A stretch of 64,000 nt of DNA from Bacteroidales bacterium UBA4360 (GCA_002393945.1 DGSO01000013.1:152221-216220); one strand, 5' to 3'. Numbered from the stretch's first letter, positions 44,398 to 52,972 are shown. Notes: a model not told the origin generated them from the sequence alone. Numbers and translations are program-made.

Positions 44398-44486
44398 TCT
44401 GACACGGAGATGGGTGTTTTGGTGTCCGGGAGGTCGAAAATATGATGCTCTGACACGGAAATGGGTGTTTTGGTGCCCGGGCGGTC
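44398..44486. repeat. Two direct copies of a 38-base repeat, period 51
   Basis: Copy 1 at 44398-44435 and copy 2 at 44449-44486 both begin TCTGACACGG and contain ATGGGTGTTTTGGTG; they differ at three of 38 positions. Each is followed by 13 unrelated bases or so. Each copy contains GACAC...GTG(T/C)C, a small internal inverted repeat. The period is a multiple of three, so one plus-strand frame reads a repeated TR(R/K)WVFWCPGG peptide, but that frame runs antisense into bcp and is probably not coding. Confidence 0.85.
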
Positions 44487-44523
44487 ATAATGCTTCCGGC
44501 CGATTAACCACCGGCCCAATCAT

Positions 44524-44979
44524 TCATCCCTCCAGGATCTGTTTGGCGGCGTTTTTGGTGTCCACCTTCTCAATCACGCGCTCGAGGATGCCGTTCTCGT
44601 CGAAGATGAAAGTGCGGCGGAGGGTGCCAAGGACGGTTTTTCCGTACATTTTCTTCTCGCCGATGGCACCGAAGGCCTCGTGCATTTCTTTTGTGGTGTC
44701 TGCAAGGAGCGTGAAGGGAAGGGCATGTTTGGCTGCAAAGCCGGCATGTGACTTACCGGAATCCTTGCTCACGCCAACCACGTTGTACCCTGCGGCGCGG
44801 AGTGCTTCCCAGTTGTCCCGGATGGAGCAGGCCTCCGACGTGCATCCGGACGTATTGTCCTTGGGATAGAAATACACGACTGTCTTTTTCCCCTTGCCGA
44901 TGAAATCTGCCGATTTCACCATTTTCCCGTCCTGGTCCTGAACCTCGAAGGACGGCATTTTGTCTCCGATTGAAAGCAT
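44524..44979 (-). CDS. bcp: Thiol peroxidase Bcp (PrxQ type)
   Basis: 151-residue peroxiredoxin that reduces hydrogen peroxide and organic peroxides with thioredoxin. The peroxidatic and resolving cysteines are C46 and C51 in NTSGCTSEACSIRD, the PrxQ pattern. VVYFYPKD, GVSKDSGKSHAGFAAKH and LPFTLLADTTKEM are typical. ATG 44979 (MLSIGDKMPSFEVQD) is chosen; a longer in-frame version has an unlikely Cys-rich extension. It lies 57 bases downstream of the SprT-like gene, on the same strand. Confidence 0.95.
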   Translation of the reverse strand: MLSIGDKMPSFEVQDQDGKMVKSADFIGKGKKTVVYFYPKDNTSGCTSEACSIRDNWEALRAAGYNVVGVSKDSGKSHAGFAAKHALPFTLLADTTKEMHEAFGAIGEKKMYGKTVLGTLRRTFIFDENGILERVIEKVDTKNAAKQILEG

Positions 44980-45036
44980 GGTTATTCTGATTTTTCCACA
45001 AAAATAGCAATTCCCGCAAATCCGGGCAAATGCCAC

Positions 45037-45711
45037 TCATTTTACCAGCTCGCCGATAGGAGTGGGGGAGAGGCCTTCGAGGTGGGAGCGAACCTCGGCC
45101 ATATCGGCAAAGAAGACATTGAAGGCGGCCGATGTGGGGAAGCGGTTGAACCAGGCGCTCTCCAGGAGGTAGTACTCTATGTCCGAGGCGTTTCCGCTGC
45201 GGCGGAGGACGCGGTCATAGGCCCGGATCTTGGGGGCCGAAAAGGGCAGCAACTTGAGGCCTTCCCGCCCGTCGCGGAAGGTGACTATGGCGACGATATG
45301 CGGCTTCACACGCTTGTCCAGCCCCTCCTCGCGCTGCTCGGCGGTGAGGCGGTGGGAGATGGTTATATGTCGGCCGAAGTCCCTGTTTATCCTTGCCATC
45401 ATCGAGCGGAAAACCTTGCCGTGGGTGGACGTATCCTTGATTCTCTGCTGCCAGATGTAGCAGTGAATCATCTCGTGGATGATGGTGTCCTGGATTTCCT
45501 CTTCGGGGAGGTCGTGCCTGGTGCTTATCTTAAGGCGGAGGTCATATCGGCCCACGGTGATTCCGGCGAACTTCTTTGTCCTGAAGGTGCACTGCCCCAC
45601 GTAGGAGGCGGAGTTACTGAGCTCGACGGGAACCCTTTCCAGTTTTCCGTCGAACATAAGGAGGTTGTACTCGTCAAATTTCTCCTCGATATATGGAACC
45701 GTAGCCTTCAT
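45037..45711 (-). CDS. SprT-like zinc metalloprotease domain protein
   Basis: 224-residue protein with the zinc-protease motif HEMIHCY (from IQDTIIHEMIHCYIWQQ) and a third histidine in THGKVFRSMM, the SprT/Spartan arrangement. The Spartan family cleaves DNA-protein crosslinks in eukaryotes; bacterial roles are poorly known. ATG 45711 (MKATVPYIEEKF) follows a TATCTTTG box after a short leader; the in-frame extension beyond it would cover that promoter and is rejected. Confidence 0.85.
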   Translation of the reverse strand: MKATVPYIEEKFDEYNLLMFDGKLERVPVELSNSASYVGQCTFRTKKFAGITVGRYDLRLKISTRHDLPEEEIQDTIIHEMIHCYIWQQRIKDTSTHGKVFRSMMARINRDFGRHITISHRLTAEQREEGLDKRVKPHIVAIVTFRDGREGLKLLPFSAPKIRAYDRVLRRSGNASDIEYYLLESAWFNRFPTSAAFNVFFADMAEVRSHLEGLSPTPIGELVK

Positions 45712-45719
45712 TGAGTGCG

Positions 45720-45745
45720 CAAAGATAATAAATTTTGTAACTTTG
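45720..45745. promoter_or_regulatory. Tightly overlapping divergent promoters
   Basis: TATCTTTG on the minus strand (45727-45720) for the SprT-like gene and TAACTTTG on the plus strand (45738-45745) for the M23 gene. Only 10 bases separate the boxes, so each polymerase must cover the other's start region. Confidence 0.65.
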
Positions 45746-45751
45746 CAGTGT

Positions 45752-46936
45752 ATGAAAAGACTTCCGCTTATCCTTATAATACTCCTTGCCGTGTCCTGCG
45801 GCCCCCGAAAAACCACCAGGGCCGATGTCGAACCCCAGAAGGACACCGTCTACCCCCTTGGCTTCTGCACGGACTCTTTCAAGGTAGCCTCCGGCGAGAT
45901 AAAACCCGGTGACAACTTTACGGCATGGGTAACTAGGCTTGGCGTACCTTCAGACCGGGCATATGCCCTCCTGGAGGCCTGTGACACCGTTTTTGACGTG
46001 AGGAAGCTTCGCGCCGGCAATACCTGGAAGGCCTACTACCGGGATTCCACCCGGCTCGATTACATCGTCTACGACAACAGCCGCACCCTTCAGACCGTCT
46101 TCTCCTGTGCCGATTCCGCCGCAGTCTGGAAATACCAAAAGGAAGTGAAGACCGTGGAGAAAAAGGCCGACGTCACCATAACCACCTCCCTCTGGAACGA
46201 CATGACAGAGGCAGGCGAGTCCCCGGCCCTCATATCCGAACTTGCCGACATCTACGCCTGGACCGTGGACTTCTTCGGCCTTCGGAAAGGGGACCGCTTC
46301 CGCCTGATTTACAGCGAAAACATCTGCGAAGGAGAGTCCGTGGGCATCGACAGGGTCAGTTATGCCGAATTCCTCCGCGACAGCACCGTCCTCCCCGCCA
46401 TCTATTTTGACCAGGGCGACGGGCGCAACAAATACTGGAATGAAAAGGGCGAGAGCATGAGGAAGGCCTTCCTGAAGGCGCCCCTTAAGTTCACCCGCAT
46501 ATCGTCCGGCTATTCGCTTCACCGTCTTCATCCGGTCCACGGCACCGTACGCGCACATACCGGGGTCGATTACGCCGCTCCCACCGGAACGCCCGTCATG
46601 AGCATCGGCGACGGCACCGTCATCAGCGTGGGCTGGGGCGGAGGCGGCGGAAACACCGTGAAAATCCGGCACAATTCCGTATATACCACTGCCTATCTGC
46701 ATCTGTCGCGTTTTGCCGTGAAAACCGGCCAGAGAGTAACGCAGGGACAAGTTATTGGCTATGTGGGCATGACTGGAACCGCAACCGGCCCGCACCTAGA
46801 CTTCAGGGTATGGAAAAACGGCTCTCCGGTGAATCCGCTCAAGCTGGAATCTCCGGCCGCAGAGCCGTTGAAATCTGAAAACATGCCCGCGCTGGACTCC
46901 GTCTGGAGGGCGCGACGCGCTGCGCTTGTTCAGTAA
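45752..46936 (+). CDS. M23-family peptidoglycan endopeptidase, lipoprotein
   Basis: 394-residue envelope protein. The start MKRLPLILIILLAVSCGP is a lipoprotein signal with Cys at 16. A LysM/OapA-like region follows (IKPGDNFTAWVTRLGVPSDRAYALLEAC), then the M23 lysostaphin-type zinc domain with HTGVDYAAPTGTPV and GPHLDFRVW (H-x-x-x-D and H-x-D ligands), and GDGTVISVGWGGGGGNTV. The catalytic ligands are intact, so it is probably an active cross-link hydrolase. ATG 45752 is chosen because the longer frame would run through the divergent promoter. Confidence 0.93.
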   Translation: MKRLPLILIILLAVSCGPRKTTRADVEPQKDTVYPLGFCTDSFKVASGEIKPGDNFTAWVTRLGVPSDRAYALLEACDTVFDVRKLRAGNTWKAYYRDSTRLDYIVYDNSRTLQTVFSCADSAAVWKYQKEVKTVEKKADVTITTSLWNDMTEAGESPALISELADIYAWTVDFFGLRKGDRFRLIYSENICEGESVGIDRVSYAEFLRDSTVLPAIYFDQGDGRNKYWNEKGESMRKAFLKAPLKFTRISSGYSLHRLHPVHGTVRAHTGVDYAAPTGTPVMSIGDGTVISVGWGGGGGNTVKIRHNSVYTTAYLHLSRFAVKTGQRVTQGQVIGYVGMTGTATGPHLDFRVWKNGSPVNPLKLESPAAEPLKSENMPALDSVWRARRAALVQ

Positions 46937-46996
46937 CAGAGTGATTGCGCGTGCCATTCTTTTTTCGTACATTTTGTGCATCAATAAGTGAAAACA

Positions 46997-47662
46997 ATGA
47001 AAAGAACAGTTATCCTGGCCCTGACAGTATGCCTGATGGCAGTGGGCTGCAAGAATGCAGTAAATCAAACAGTAAATACCATGGAACCTCTCAAAGAAGT
47101 TGCAGGCCGCAAGAACTTCGGCCCGAATCATGCCCTTGTGACAACTCCGCAGCCCTGCGTGATGATTGCCACCTGGGACAAAGACCACAATCCCGACGTT
47201 ATGATGGCCGCCTGGGCCGGACAGTACGACGCCAAGCAGATCGTCATATCCCTCTCCAAGCACAAGACCACCGAAAATCTCGAGCTCACAGGCGCCTTCA
47301 CCGTGAGTTTTGCCGATGTGAACACCGTCGCCGAATCTGACTACTTCGGCCTCGTGAGCGGCAGCAAAGTGCCCGACAAGGTTGCCAGAGCCGGCTTCAC
47401 CGTGACCCCCAGCCCCAACGTCGACGCCCCCATCATCAACGAATACCCACTCACCCTCGAGTGCAAGGTAGTCTCCTGGGCCGATGGCGTCCTCGTTGGC
47501 GAAGTAATCAACCAGAGTGCCGATGAGCGCATCCTCACCGACGGAAAGATTGACCTTGAAAAGCTCCAGCCCATCGTTTTCGATGCCGCCGGAATGTGCT
47601 ACAGGGCAATCGGCGGCGTGGTTGGCGGCGCATGGGATGCAGGAAAGAAGTTCGCGGAGTAG
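46997..47662 (+). CDS. Flavin reductase-like protein with lipoprotein signal
   Basis: 221 residues. The FMN-binding split-barrel fold of flavin reductase-like proteins is seen in ALVTTPQPCVMIATWDKDHNPDVMMAAWAGQYD, ISLSKHKTTENLELTGAFTVSFAD and YPLTLECKVVSWADGVLVGEV. Unlike ordinary cytoplasmic members it begins MKRTVILALTVCLMAVGC, a lipoprotein signal with Cys at residue 18, so it is probably attached to a periplasmic membrane face. A GTG three codons upstream and an internal ATG (47081, MEPLKEVAG) are alternative starts; the latter would give a normal cytoplasmic protein. The redox partner is unknown. Confidence 0.85.
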   Translation: MKRTVILALTVCLMAVGCKNAVNQTVNTMEPLKEVAGRKNFGPNHALVTTPQPCVMIATWDKDHNPDVMMAAWAGQYDAKQIVISLSKHKTTENLELTGAFTVSFADVNTVAESDYFGLVSGSKVPDKVARAGFTVTPSPNVDAPIINEYPLTLECKVVSWADGVLVGEVINQSADERILTDGKIDLEKLQPIVFDAAGMCYRAIGGVVGGAWDAGKKFAE

Positions 47663-47697
47663 GGAATCCGTAAAAAAGTGTTAAATTTGTATCTGTT

Positions 47698-48462
47698 ATG
47701 GATGCTGTACTGGTAGCGCTGCTCATCCCGCTTGCGGGAATCATGCTGGGGTCGGCCTTCGTGTTTTTCATGAAGGACGGGATTCCTGCAGGGCTGCAGA
47801 AGGCCCTGCTGGGCTTCGCATCGGGCGTCATGGTGGCGGCATCTGTATGGTCGCTGATCATTCCGGCATTGGAACTGGGAGAGGCTCCCGGGAACGTGGT
47901 GCCGGTAACTGTGGGCCTTTTGGCAGGTTTTGCGTTCCTCCTTCTCATCGACTATATCACCCCGCACATCCACCCGGTGGGCGGTCCCGAGGGTCCCAAG
48001 AGCAAACTATCCCGCACCACCATGCTCGCACTTGCCGTTACCATCCACAATTTCCCGGAAGGAATGGCCGTTGGCGTTGCGATAGCCGGGGCACTCACTT
48101 CGGATTTCAGCATGGCAGGAGCGCTGGCCCTGTCACTTGGTATAGCAATACAGAATATCCCCGAGGGCGCAATCATCTCCATGCCCCTCAAAGCGGCCGG
48201 GAACAGCCGCGCAAGGGCTTTCGCCATCGGCTCGCTGAGCGGTGTGGTAGAACCCCTTGGCGGTGCGCTCGTGCTGCTTCTTGCTACAGTCGCAACGGCA
48301 ACCATGCCGTACCTTCTCCCCTTTGCGGCGGGTGCAATGTTATACGTGGTAATAGAAGAACTTATCCCCGAGGCCTCCGAGGGCGAACATTCCAACCTCG
48401 CAACGGTTGGTTTCGCCGTCGGCTTTGCTCTCATGATGGTACTTGATGTAGTATTAGGATAA
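47698..48462 (+). CDS. ZIP-family metal transporter (GufA/ZupT-like)
   Basis: 254-residue inner-membrane importer for zinc or other divalent metals. Eight hydrophobic segments can be followed; the metal-binding helices are HNFPEGMAVGVAIAG and QNIPEGAIISMPL, and a His-containing loop YITPHIHPVGGPEGPKSK lies between helices three and four. GNSRARAFAIGSLSGVVEPLGG is typical of the GufA group. It lies 17 bases upstream of aspA, though the functions seem unrelated. Confidence 0.92.
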   Translation: MDAVLVALLIPLAGIMLGSAFVFFMKDGIPAGLQKALLGFASGVMVAASVWSLIIPALELGEAPGNVVPVTVGLLAGFAFLLLIDYITPHIHPVGGPEGPKSKLSRTTMLALAVTIHNFPEGMAVGVAIAGALTSDFSMAGALALSLGIAIQNIPEGAIISMPLKAAGNSRARAFAIGSLSGVVEPLGGALVLLLATVATATMPYLLPFAAGAMLYVVIEELIPEASEGEHSNLATVGFAVGFALMMVLDVVLG

Positions 48463-48479
48463 ACACACTATAACTAATT

Positions 48480-49892
48480 ATGTCAGAACAAAAATTCAGG
48501 GTCGAAAGTGACCTTCTGGGGGAACTTCAGGTTCCTGCCGATGCCTACTACGGCGTACAGACACAGCGTGCTCTAAACAATTACAAGATCTCCAACACCA
48601 GGATGTGCGACTATCCCGAATATGTCATCGCAATGGCATACGTCAAGATGGCTGCAGCTGCCGCAAACGCAGAACTGGGCGTGCTTGACCGCAAGATTGC
48701 AGACGCCATCATCGAGGCCTGCAAGGAAATCGTTGCGGGAAAACTTCACGACCAGTTCCCCGTGGACATGATGCAGGGCGGCGCCGGTACGTCCGTGAAC
48801 ATGAATGCAAACGAGGTAATCGCAAACCGCGCCCTTGAAATCATGGGCCACAAGAAAGGCGAATACCAGTTCTGCTCTCCCAACGACCACGTGAACTGCG
48901 CACAGTCCACCAACGACGCATACCCTTCTGCATTCCGCTACACCTTCTTCCGCATGAACAAGAAGGTAGAGAAGGCCCTGAAGGACCTCATCGCATCCCT
49001 GCGTGCAAAGGGTGAAGAATTCAAGGACGTCCTCAAAATGGGCCGCACCCAGCTTCAGGACGCCGTGCCGATGACCTCCGGCCAGGAATTCAACGCCTTT
49101 GCAAACAATCTGGAAGAAGAGATTGCAAACCTCGAAAGGAACGCCGTTCTCCTCAAGGAAATCAACATGGGCGGCACCGCCATCGGCACCGGCCTCAATG
49201 CAGTTCCTGGCTTTGCCGAGCTCTGCACCAAGAAGATGTCCGAATTCACCGGCGACACCTTCGAAAAGGCTCCTGACCTTGTTGAGGCAACCCCCGACAC
49301 AGGCGCTTATGTAAGCTACTCGGCTGCCCTCAAGCGTCTTGCCGTGAAGCTCTCCAAGACCTGCAACGACCTTCGCCTCATGGCTTCCGGTCCCCGCTGC
49401 GGCCTTCACGAAATCAATCTCCCGGCAATGGCTCCCGGTTCCTCCATCATGCCCGGCAAGGTGAACCCCGTCATTCCCGAGGTTACCAACCAGGTATGCT
49501 TCAAGGTCATCGGCAACGACACCGCCGTGTGCTTTGCCGCTGAGGCCGGCCAGCTCCAGCTCAACGTCATGGAGCCCGTCATCGTAGAGTGCATCCTTGA
49601 GAGCCAGACCTGGCTCATCAACGTGATGAATACCCTCCGCACCCTTTGCGTGGAAGGCATCACCGTCAATGCAGACCACTGCTACGAGATGGTCAAGAAC
49701 TCTATCGGCATTGTCACCGCCCTCAATCCTTACATCGGCTACAAGGCATCCACAAAGGTAGCAAAGCAGGCTCTGGAAACGGGTCGCAGCGTCTATGACC
49801 TTGTCCTTGAGAACGGCCTCATGACCAAGGAGAAGCTGGACGAAGCCCTTGACCCCAAGGCCATGACAGAATCCCACGCATTCATCAAGTAG
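48480..49892 (+). CDS. aspA: Aspartate ammonia-lyase
   Basis: 470-residue fumarase/aspartase-superfamily enzyme that deaminates aspartate to fumarate and ammonia. The signature GSSIMPGKVNPVIPEV is present, with YYGVQTQRALNNYKIS, GGAGTSVNMNANEVIANRALE and SPNDHVNCAQSTNDAYPSAFR. The aspartase rather than fumarase reading rests on overall pattern and is likely but not absolute. In an anaerobe it would feed fumarate respiration. It has a strong terminator. Confidence 0.93.
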   Translation: MSEQKFRVESDLLGELQVPADAYYGVQTQRALNNYKISNTRMCDYPEYVIAMAYVKMAAAAANAELGVLDRKIADAIIEACKEIVAGKLHDQFPVDMMQGGAGTSVNMNANEVIANRALEIMGHKKGEYQFCSPNDHVNCAQSTNDAYPSAFRYTFFRMNKKVEKALKDLIASLRAKGEEFKDVLKMGRTQLQDAVPMTSGQEFNAFANNLEEEIANLERNAVLLKEINMGGTAIGTGLNAVPGFAELCTKKMSEFTGDTFEKAPDLVEATPDTGAYVSYSAALKRLAVKLSKTCNDLRLMASGPRCGLHEINLPAMAPGSSIMPGKVNPVIPEVTNQVCFKVIGNDTAVCFAAEAGQLQLNVMEPVIVECILESQTWLINVMNTLRTLCVEGITVNADHCYEMVKNSIGIVTALNPYIGYKASTKVAKQALETGRSVYDLVLENGLMTKEKLDEALDPKAMTESHAFIK

Positions 49893-49906
49893 CTTGCGGG
49901 GAATGC

Positions 49907-49944
49907 AAAAAATAACGGTCAGTGAAAACTGGCCGTTATTTTTT
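49907..49944. terminator. Bidirectional terminator after aspA
   Basis: AAAAAATAACGGTCAGT and ACTGGCCGTTATTTTTT pair (one G-T) around a GAAA loop. The convergent outer-membrane gene ends at 49943, inside the right arm. Confidence 0.9.
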
Positions 49945-50683
49945 ATCTTGCGTTGAGAACTATTCCCGCAGTGAAGCAGTGCATCGGAATGGCGGGAGAA
50001 ATGGACTCGGGGAAGTACTTCACATATACACCGATGAATCCGATATTCAGGGATGCGAAGTAATCCAGGGCGAACTTGTTCAGGCCGGTAGGAGTGCTGT
50101 CCTTAACGGTGAAAAGGTCGTTGTTGGCATCCCTGTATTCGTATTTAACATTGGATTTGAGGCGGAAGTTTGCCTCTGCTCCTGCCCTGAGGGAAATGCT
50201 GCCAACGTGAAGTCCGAGGGCCAAGGGAACCGCGATGGAGAAAACATGCAGCCTGGAGCTGGTGTAGTTCATGCCTTCAGCCACGGGCGTGAGGTCCAGT
50301 TTCCTGGAGTCGCCGTCCGGGACGCCGTGGAAATAATTGGCGGGGCCTACCGCATAATTGGTCCAGTCCAGATTGGCGCCAAGGGTGATTGATGTCCACT
50401 TTGTAGGATTGAAACTCAGTTCCAGGATGTTGATGAAGAAGTCCGAAGACTTGTTGCCCTTGATGCCGTGGGCGAATTGATCTTCCTTTACTAAATTCAA
50501 TCCGAAGCCCATTTCGCTTACGCCGGTGACATCAAAGAGCTTGAACTCTTTTTCCTGCTTCGCCGGTTTGGTGTCTTCCTCTACTGTGGCCTTTTCGAGT
50601 TCGGAAAGGCGGTCTTTGGACGACTGGGCAAAGACTGATGCCGCTGCAAGGATTGCAGCCATTGTCAAAACTATCTTTTTCAT
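49943..50683 (-). CDS. Outer-membrane beta-barrel protein, uncharacterised
   Basis: 246-residue exported protein with signal peptide MKKIVLTMAAILAAASVFAQ and an acidic linker, then alternating strands typical of a small outer-membrane barrel (SEMGFGLNLV, FFINILELSFNPTKWTSITLGANLDWTNYA, LHVFSIAVPLALGLHVG, SISLRAGAEANFRL). No specific family was recognised. It overlaps sppA upstream by ATGA, suggesting an envelope-stress or secretion-related context. Confidence 0.8.
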   Translation of the reverse strand: MKKIVLTMAAILAAASVFAQSSKDRLSELEKATVEEDTKPAKQEKEFKLFDVTGVSEMGFGLNLVKEDQFAHGIKGNKSSDFFINILELSFNPTKWTSITLGANLDWTNYAVGPANYFHGVPDGDSRKLDLTPVAEGMNYTSSRLHVFSIAVPLALGLHVGSISLRAGAEANFRLKSNVKYEYRDANNDLFTVKDSTPTGLNKFALDYFASLNIGFIGVYVKYFPESISPAIPMHCFTAGIVLNAR

Positions 50684-52341
50684 AGGACGAATTCGGGATC
50701 AAAGGTTACTAAGGGCATGAGTGTCATGGCCTTGAAGCCGGGCTCCATGACTGTGCGTACAAGGGGAAGGTCTTTGCGGGAGTCTTCCCTCATGGACTTC
50801 ATGAAACTCTTCTGCTGGGGGTAGGTGACAATCTTGTACTTGGAAAGGCCAGCTTCCGAAGCGGCGGCCTCGATGGCGTCAAGAAGGATGCCTTTTTCGT
50901 CGGCAAGACCGTTTACGAGGGCGTCCTTGCCGGACCAAACGCGGCCTTGGGCGATTTCGTCAACCTGTTCGTAGGTCATGCCGCGGCCGGCCACGACCAC
51001 GTTTACAAAGTCGGAATAAATGCCCTCAATCTCCTTCTGGTACCAGGCCTGTTCTTCTTCGTTGAGTCCCTGGAAGAGGTTGCCCATGCCGGCGTGAGGG
51101 TCAGTGCCTACAGTTTCCACATTGACCTTGAGAATCTTCCTGACGGCGCCTCCGACGTTGGGAATCATGCCGAATACGCCGATGGAGCCGGTGAGCGTCG
51201 AATTGTCTACAAAAATCTTCTTGCAGCCTGCAGAGATGAGGTATCCGCCGGATGCCGCATAGGCGCCGTAGCTGGCGATAACAGGCTTCTCCTTGCCCAG
51301 GAGCTCGATTTCGCGGCGGATGATATCGGCAGCCACAACCTCGCCGCCGGGGGAGTTCACGCGGAAGACGACGGCCTTGACGGACTTGTCCTTGCGGAGT
51401 TTCTCAACCTCGCGTGCAAACTTTTCGCCTGCGATCTGGTTGCCCTCACGGGCTATTTCGCCGTCGGCATAGAGGACGGCAACCTTGTCGCCGCTGCCGG
51501 CCTTGACCTTGGAGGCGTATTCGCGGATGTCGATGCGCTTTACCTTGTCGGGATTGGTGGTGCCGAAAAGATGGCAGATGTACTGCTCCAGTTCGTCCTT
51601 GTACTTGAGGCCGTCGATGAGACCCTTGTCGATCCAGGTGTTCGCTGTGCCGAGCTCCAGGCCTGCAATCCAGCCGCGGAGGTCTTCTGTCTTGACCCCG
51701 CGGGAGGCTGCCATCTGCTCCACCATGCCGGACCAGACGGACTCTTCGAGTTCCTGGTACTGGCGGCGGTTCTCCGGGCTCATGTTGTTGCGGATATACA
51801 TTTCGCCTGCCGATTTGAACTTGCCATGGCGGATGAGCTGGACTTCGACTCCGAGGGTGTCCAGGAGGTCCTTCAGGAAGAACTGGGTGGTGCCAAGGCC
51901 GTTGAGCGTACCGCTGCCCTTGGGGTGCATGAACACCCTGTCCGCTACGGAGGCGATATAGTAGGAACCGTTGCTAAGGCCTGCTCCGTATGCGATTACG
52001 GGCTTGCCGCTTGCCGAAAAACGGGCGAGGCATTCCCTGAGTTCCTCAAGTGCCGATGTGCCTGCGTTCAGCTTGTCGTAGTTGAGGTACACCATGGCGA
52101 TTTCGTCGTCCTTTGCAGCCTTCTCCAATGCTCTTTCGAGTGAGAGGAGGGAGACTCTCGAGCCGCTTAATCCGCCGATGGGAAGACCAAGGTCCAGATT
52201 GAAAGGAGAGCTCTCCGAACCCTTTTCAGCTATGGTGTCGGACATGTCAATTTTCAAAACTTTCCCTTTCAGGAAATCCTGCGCCTGCCCGGGGAGTATC
52301 ATCATGACGGACAGAAGCAATGCAACTGCAATTCTTTTCAT
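50680..52341 (-). CDS. sppA: Signal peptide peptidase SppA (67-kDa type)
   Basis: 553-residue serine protease with the Ser-Lys dyad of SppA. The lysine is in RHGKFKSAGEMYI (first half) and the serine in ASYGAYAASGGYLISAG (second half); PKGSGTLNGLGT and NSPGGEVVAADIIRREI are typical. The duplicated ClpP-like architecture and length match E. coli SppA. The N terminus MKRIAVALLLSVMMILPGQAQ looks like a cleavable signal or membrane anchor, placing the protease in the periplasm. Its end overlaps the outer-membrane protein gene by four bases. Confidence 0.94.
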   Translation of the reverse strand: MKRIAVALLLSVMMILPGQAQDFLKGKVLKIDMSDTIAEKGSESSPFNLDLGLPIGGLSGSRVSLLSLERALEKAAKDDEIAMVYLNYDKLNAGTSALEELRECLARFSASGKPVIAYGAGLSNGSYYIASVADRVFMHPKGSGTLNGLGTTQFFLKDLLDTLGVEVQLIRHGKFKSAGEMYIRNNMSPENRRQYQELEESVWSGMVEQMAASRGVKTEDLRGWIAGLELGTANTWIDKGLIDGLKYKDELEQYICHLFGTTNPDKVKRIDIREYASKVKAGSGDKVAVLYADGEIAREGNQIAGEKFAREVEKLRKDKSVKAVVFRVNSPGGEVVAADIIRREIELLGKEKPVIASYGAYAASGGYLISAGCKKIFVDNSTLTGSIGVFGMIPNVGGAVRKILKVNVETVGTDPHAGMGNLFQGLNEEEQAWYQKEIEGIYSDFVNVVVAGRGMTYEQVDEIAQGRVWSGKDALVNGLADEKGILLDAIEAAASEAGLSKYKIVTYPQQKSFMKSMREDSRKDLPLVRTVMEPGFKAMTLMPLVTFDPEFVL

Positions 52342-52384
52342 AAACGTTAACGTAATACGAGATACAAATATAGGTAAAAATGGT

Positions 52385-52392
52385 TATATTTG
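52385..52392 (+). promoter_or_regulatory. -7 box of mntP
   Basis: TATATTTG, seven bases before the mntP ATG. No manganese riboswitch is visible upstream; only 58 bases separate mntP from the divergent sppA. Confidence 0.55.
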
Positions 52393-52399
52393 TATTATT

Positions 52400-52972
52400 A
52401 TGCTGGATACAGTTCTCATAGCGCTGGCACTGGCCATGGACTGCTTTGCGGTTTCCGTGGTGTGCGGTATGGTAATCAGGCGGATGGAGGGAAGGACAGT
52501 GCTCTCCACTGCGTTTCTTTTCGGGTTTTTCCAGGCGCTTATGCCGCTTCTCGGCTGGGTGCTTACAAACAGTTTTTACAGGTATCTGGAGGCGGTGGAT
52601 CACTGGATAGCCTTCGGTCTTCTGGCTTTTATAGGCTTCAGGATGGCAGTGGATTCCTTCAGGGAGGAAGAGGAGAAGTCCATCAATCCGCACAGTCTCA
52701 AAACGCGGATTATCCTTGCCATCGCAACCAGCATAGATGCGCTTGCGGTTGGAATCAGCTATGCCTGTACAGGGTATGACAGCATCGGAAAGCTCGCGCT
52801 GCCGCTTGTGACTATCGGCATTGTGTCCTCCCTCATGAGCGTGTTCGGCTTCTGGCTCGGGGTCAAGACCGGTGACAGCGTGGTGAAAAAACTCAGGCCG
52901 GAGCTTGTTGGAGGCATTATCCTGATTGGAATCGGCGTCAAAATACTGCTGGAGCATCTTGGCGTGATATGA
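52400..52972 (+). CDS. mntP: MntP-family manganese efflux pump
   Basis: 190-residue inner-membrane exporter with six helices. The duplicated motif appears as LALAMDCFAVSVVCG and ATSIDALAVGISYA, with aspartates in both membrane helices, as in MntP/YebN. FGFFQALMPLLGW and GGIILIGIGVKILLEHLG complete the match. ATG 52400 follows the promoter box; a longer in-frame reading upstream runs antisense through sppA and is rejected. It overlaps the next gene by ATGA. Confidence 0.93.
   Translation: MLDTVLIALALAMDCFAVSVVCGMVIRRMEGRTVLSTAFLFGFFQALMPLLGWVLTNSFYRYLEAVDHWIAFGLLAFIGFRMAVDSFREEEEKSINPHSLKTRIILAIATSIDALAVGISYACTGYDSIGKLALPLVTIGIVSSLMSVFGFWLGVKTGDSVVKKLRPELVGGIILIGIGVKILLEHLGVI

Noticed and set aside
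44398..44486. CRISPR array
   Set aside because: Only two copies with a 13-base interval, and no cas genes; the spacing is too short for spacers.
44327..44869. Plus-strand frame reading through the 38-base repeats
   Set aside because: It extends antisense deep into bcp, lacks a promoter and ribosome-binding site, and its repeated peptide follows simply from the DNA repeat.
52082..52399. N-terminal extension of mntP
   Set aside because: The extension lies antisense within sppA and across the mntP promoter; the transporter family begins at MLDTVLIALALAMD.
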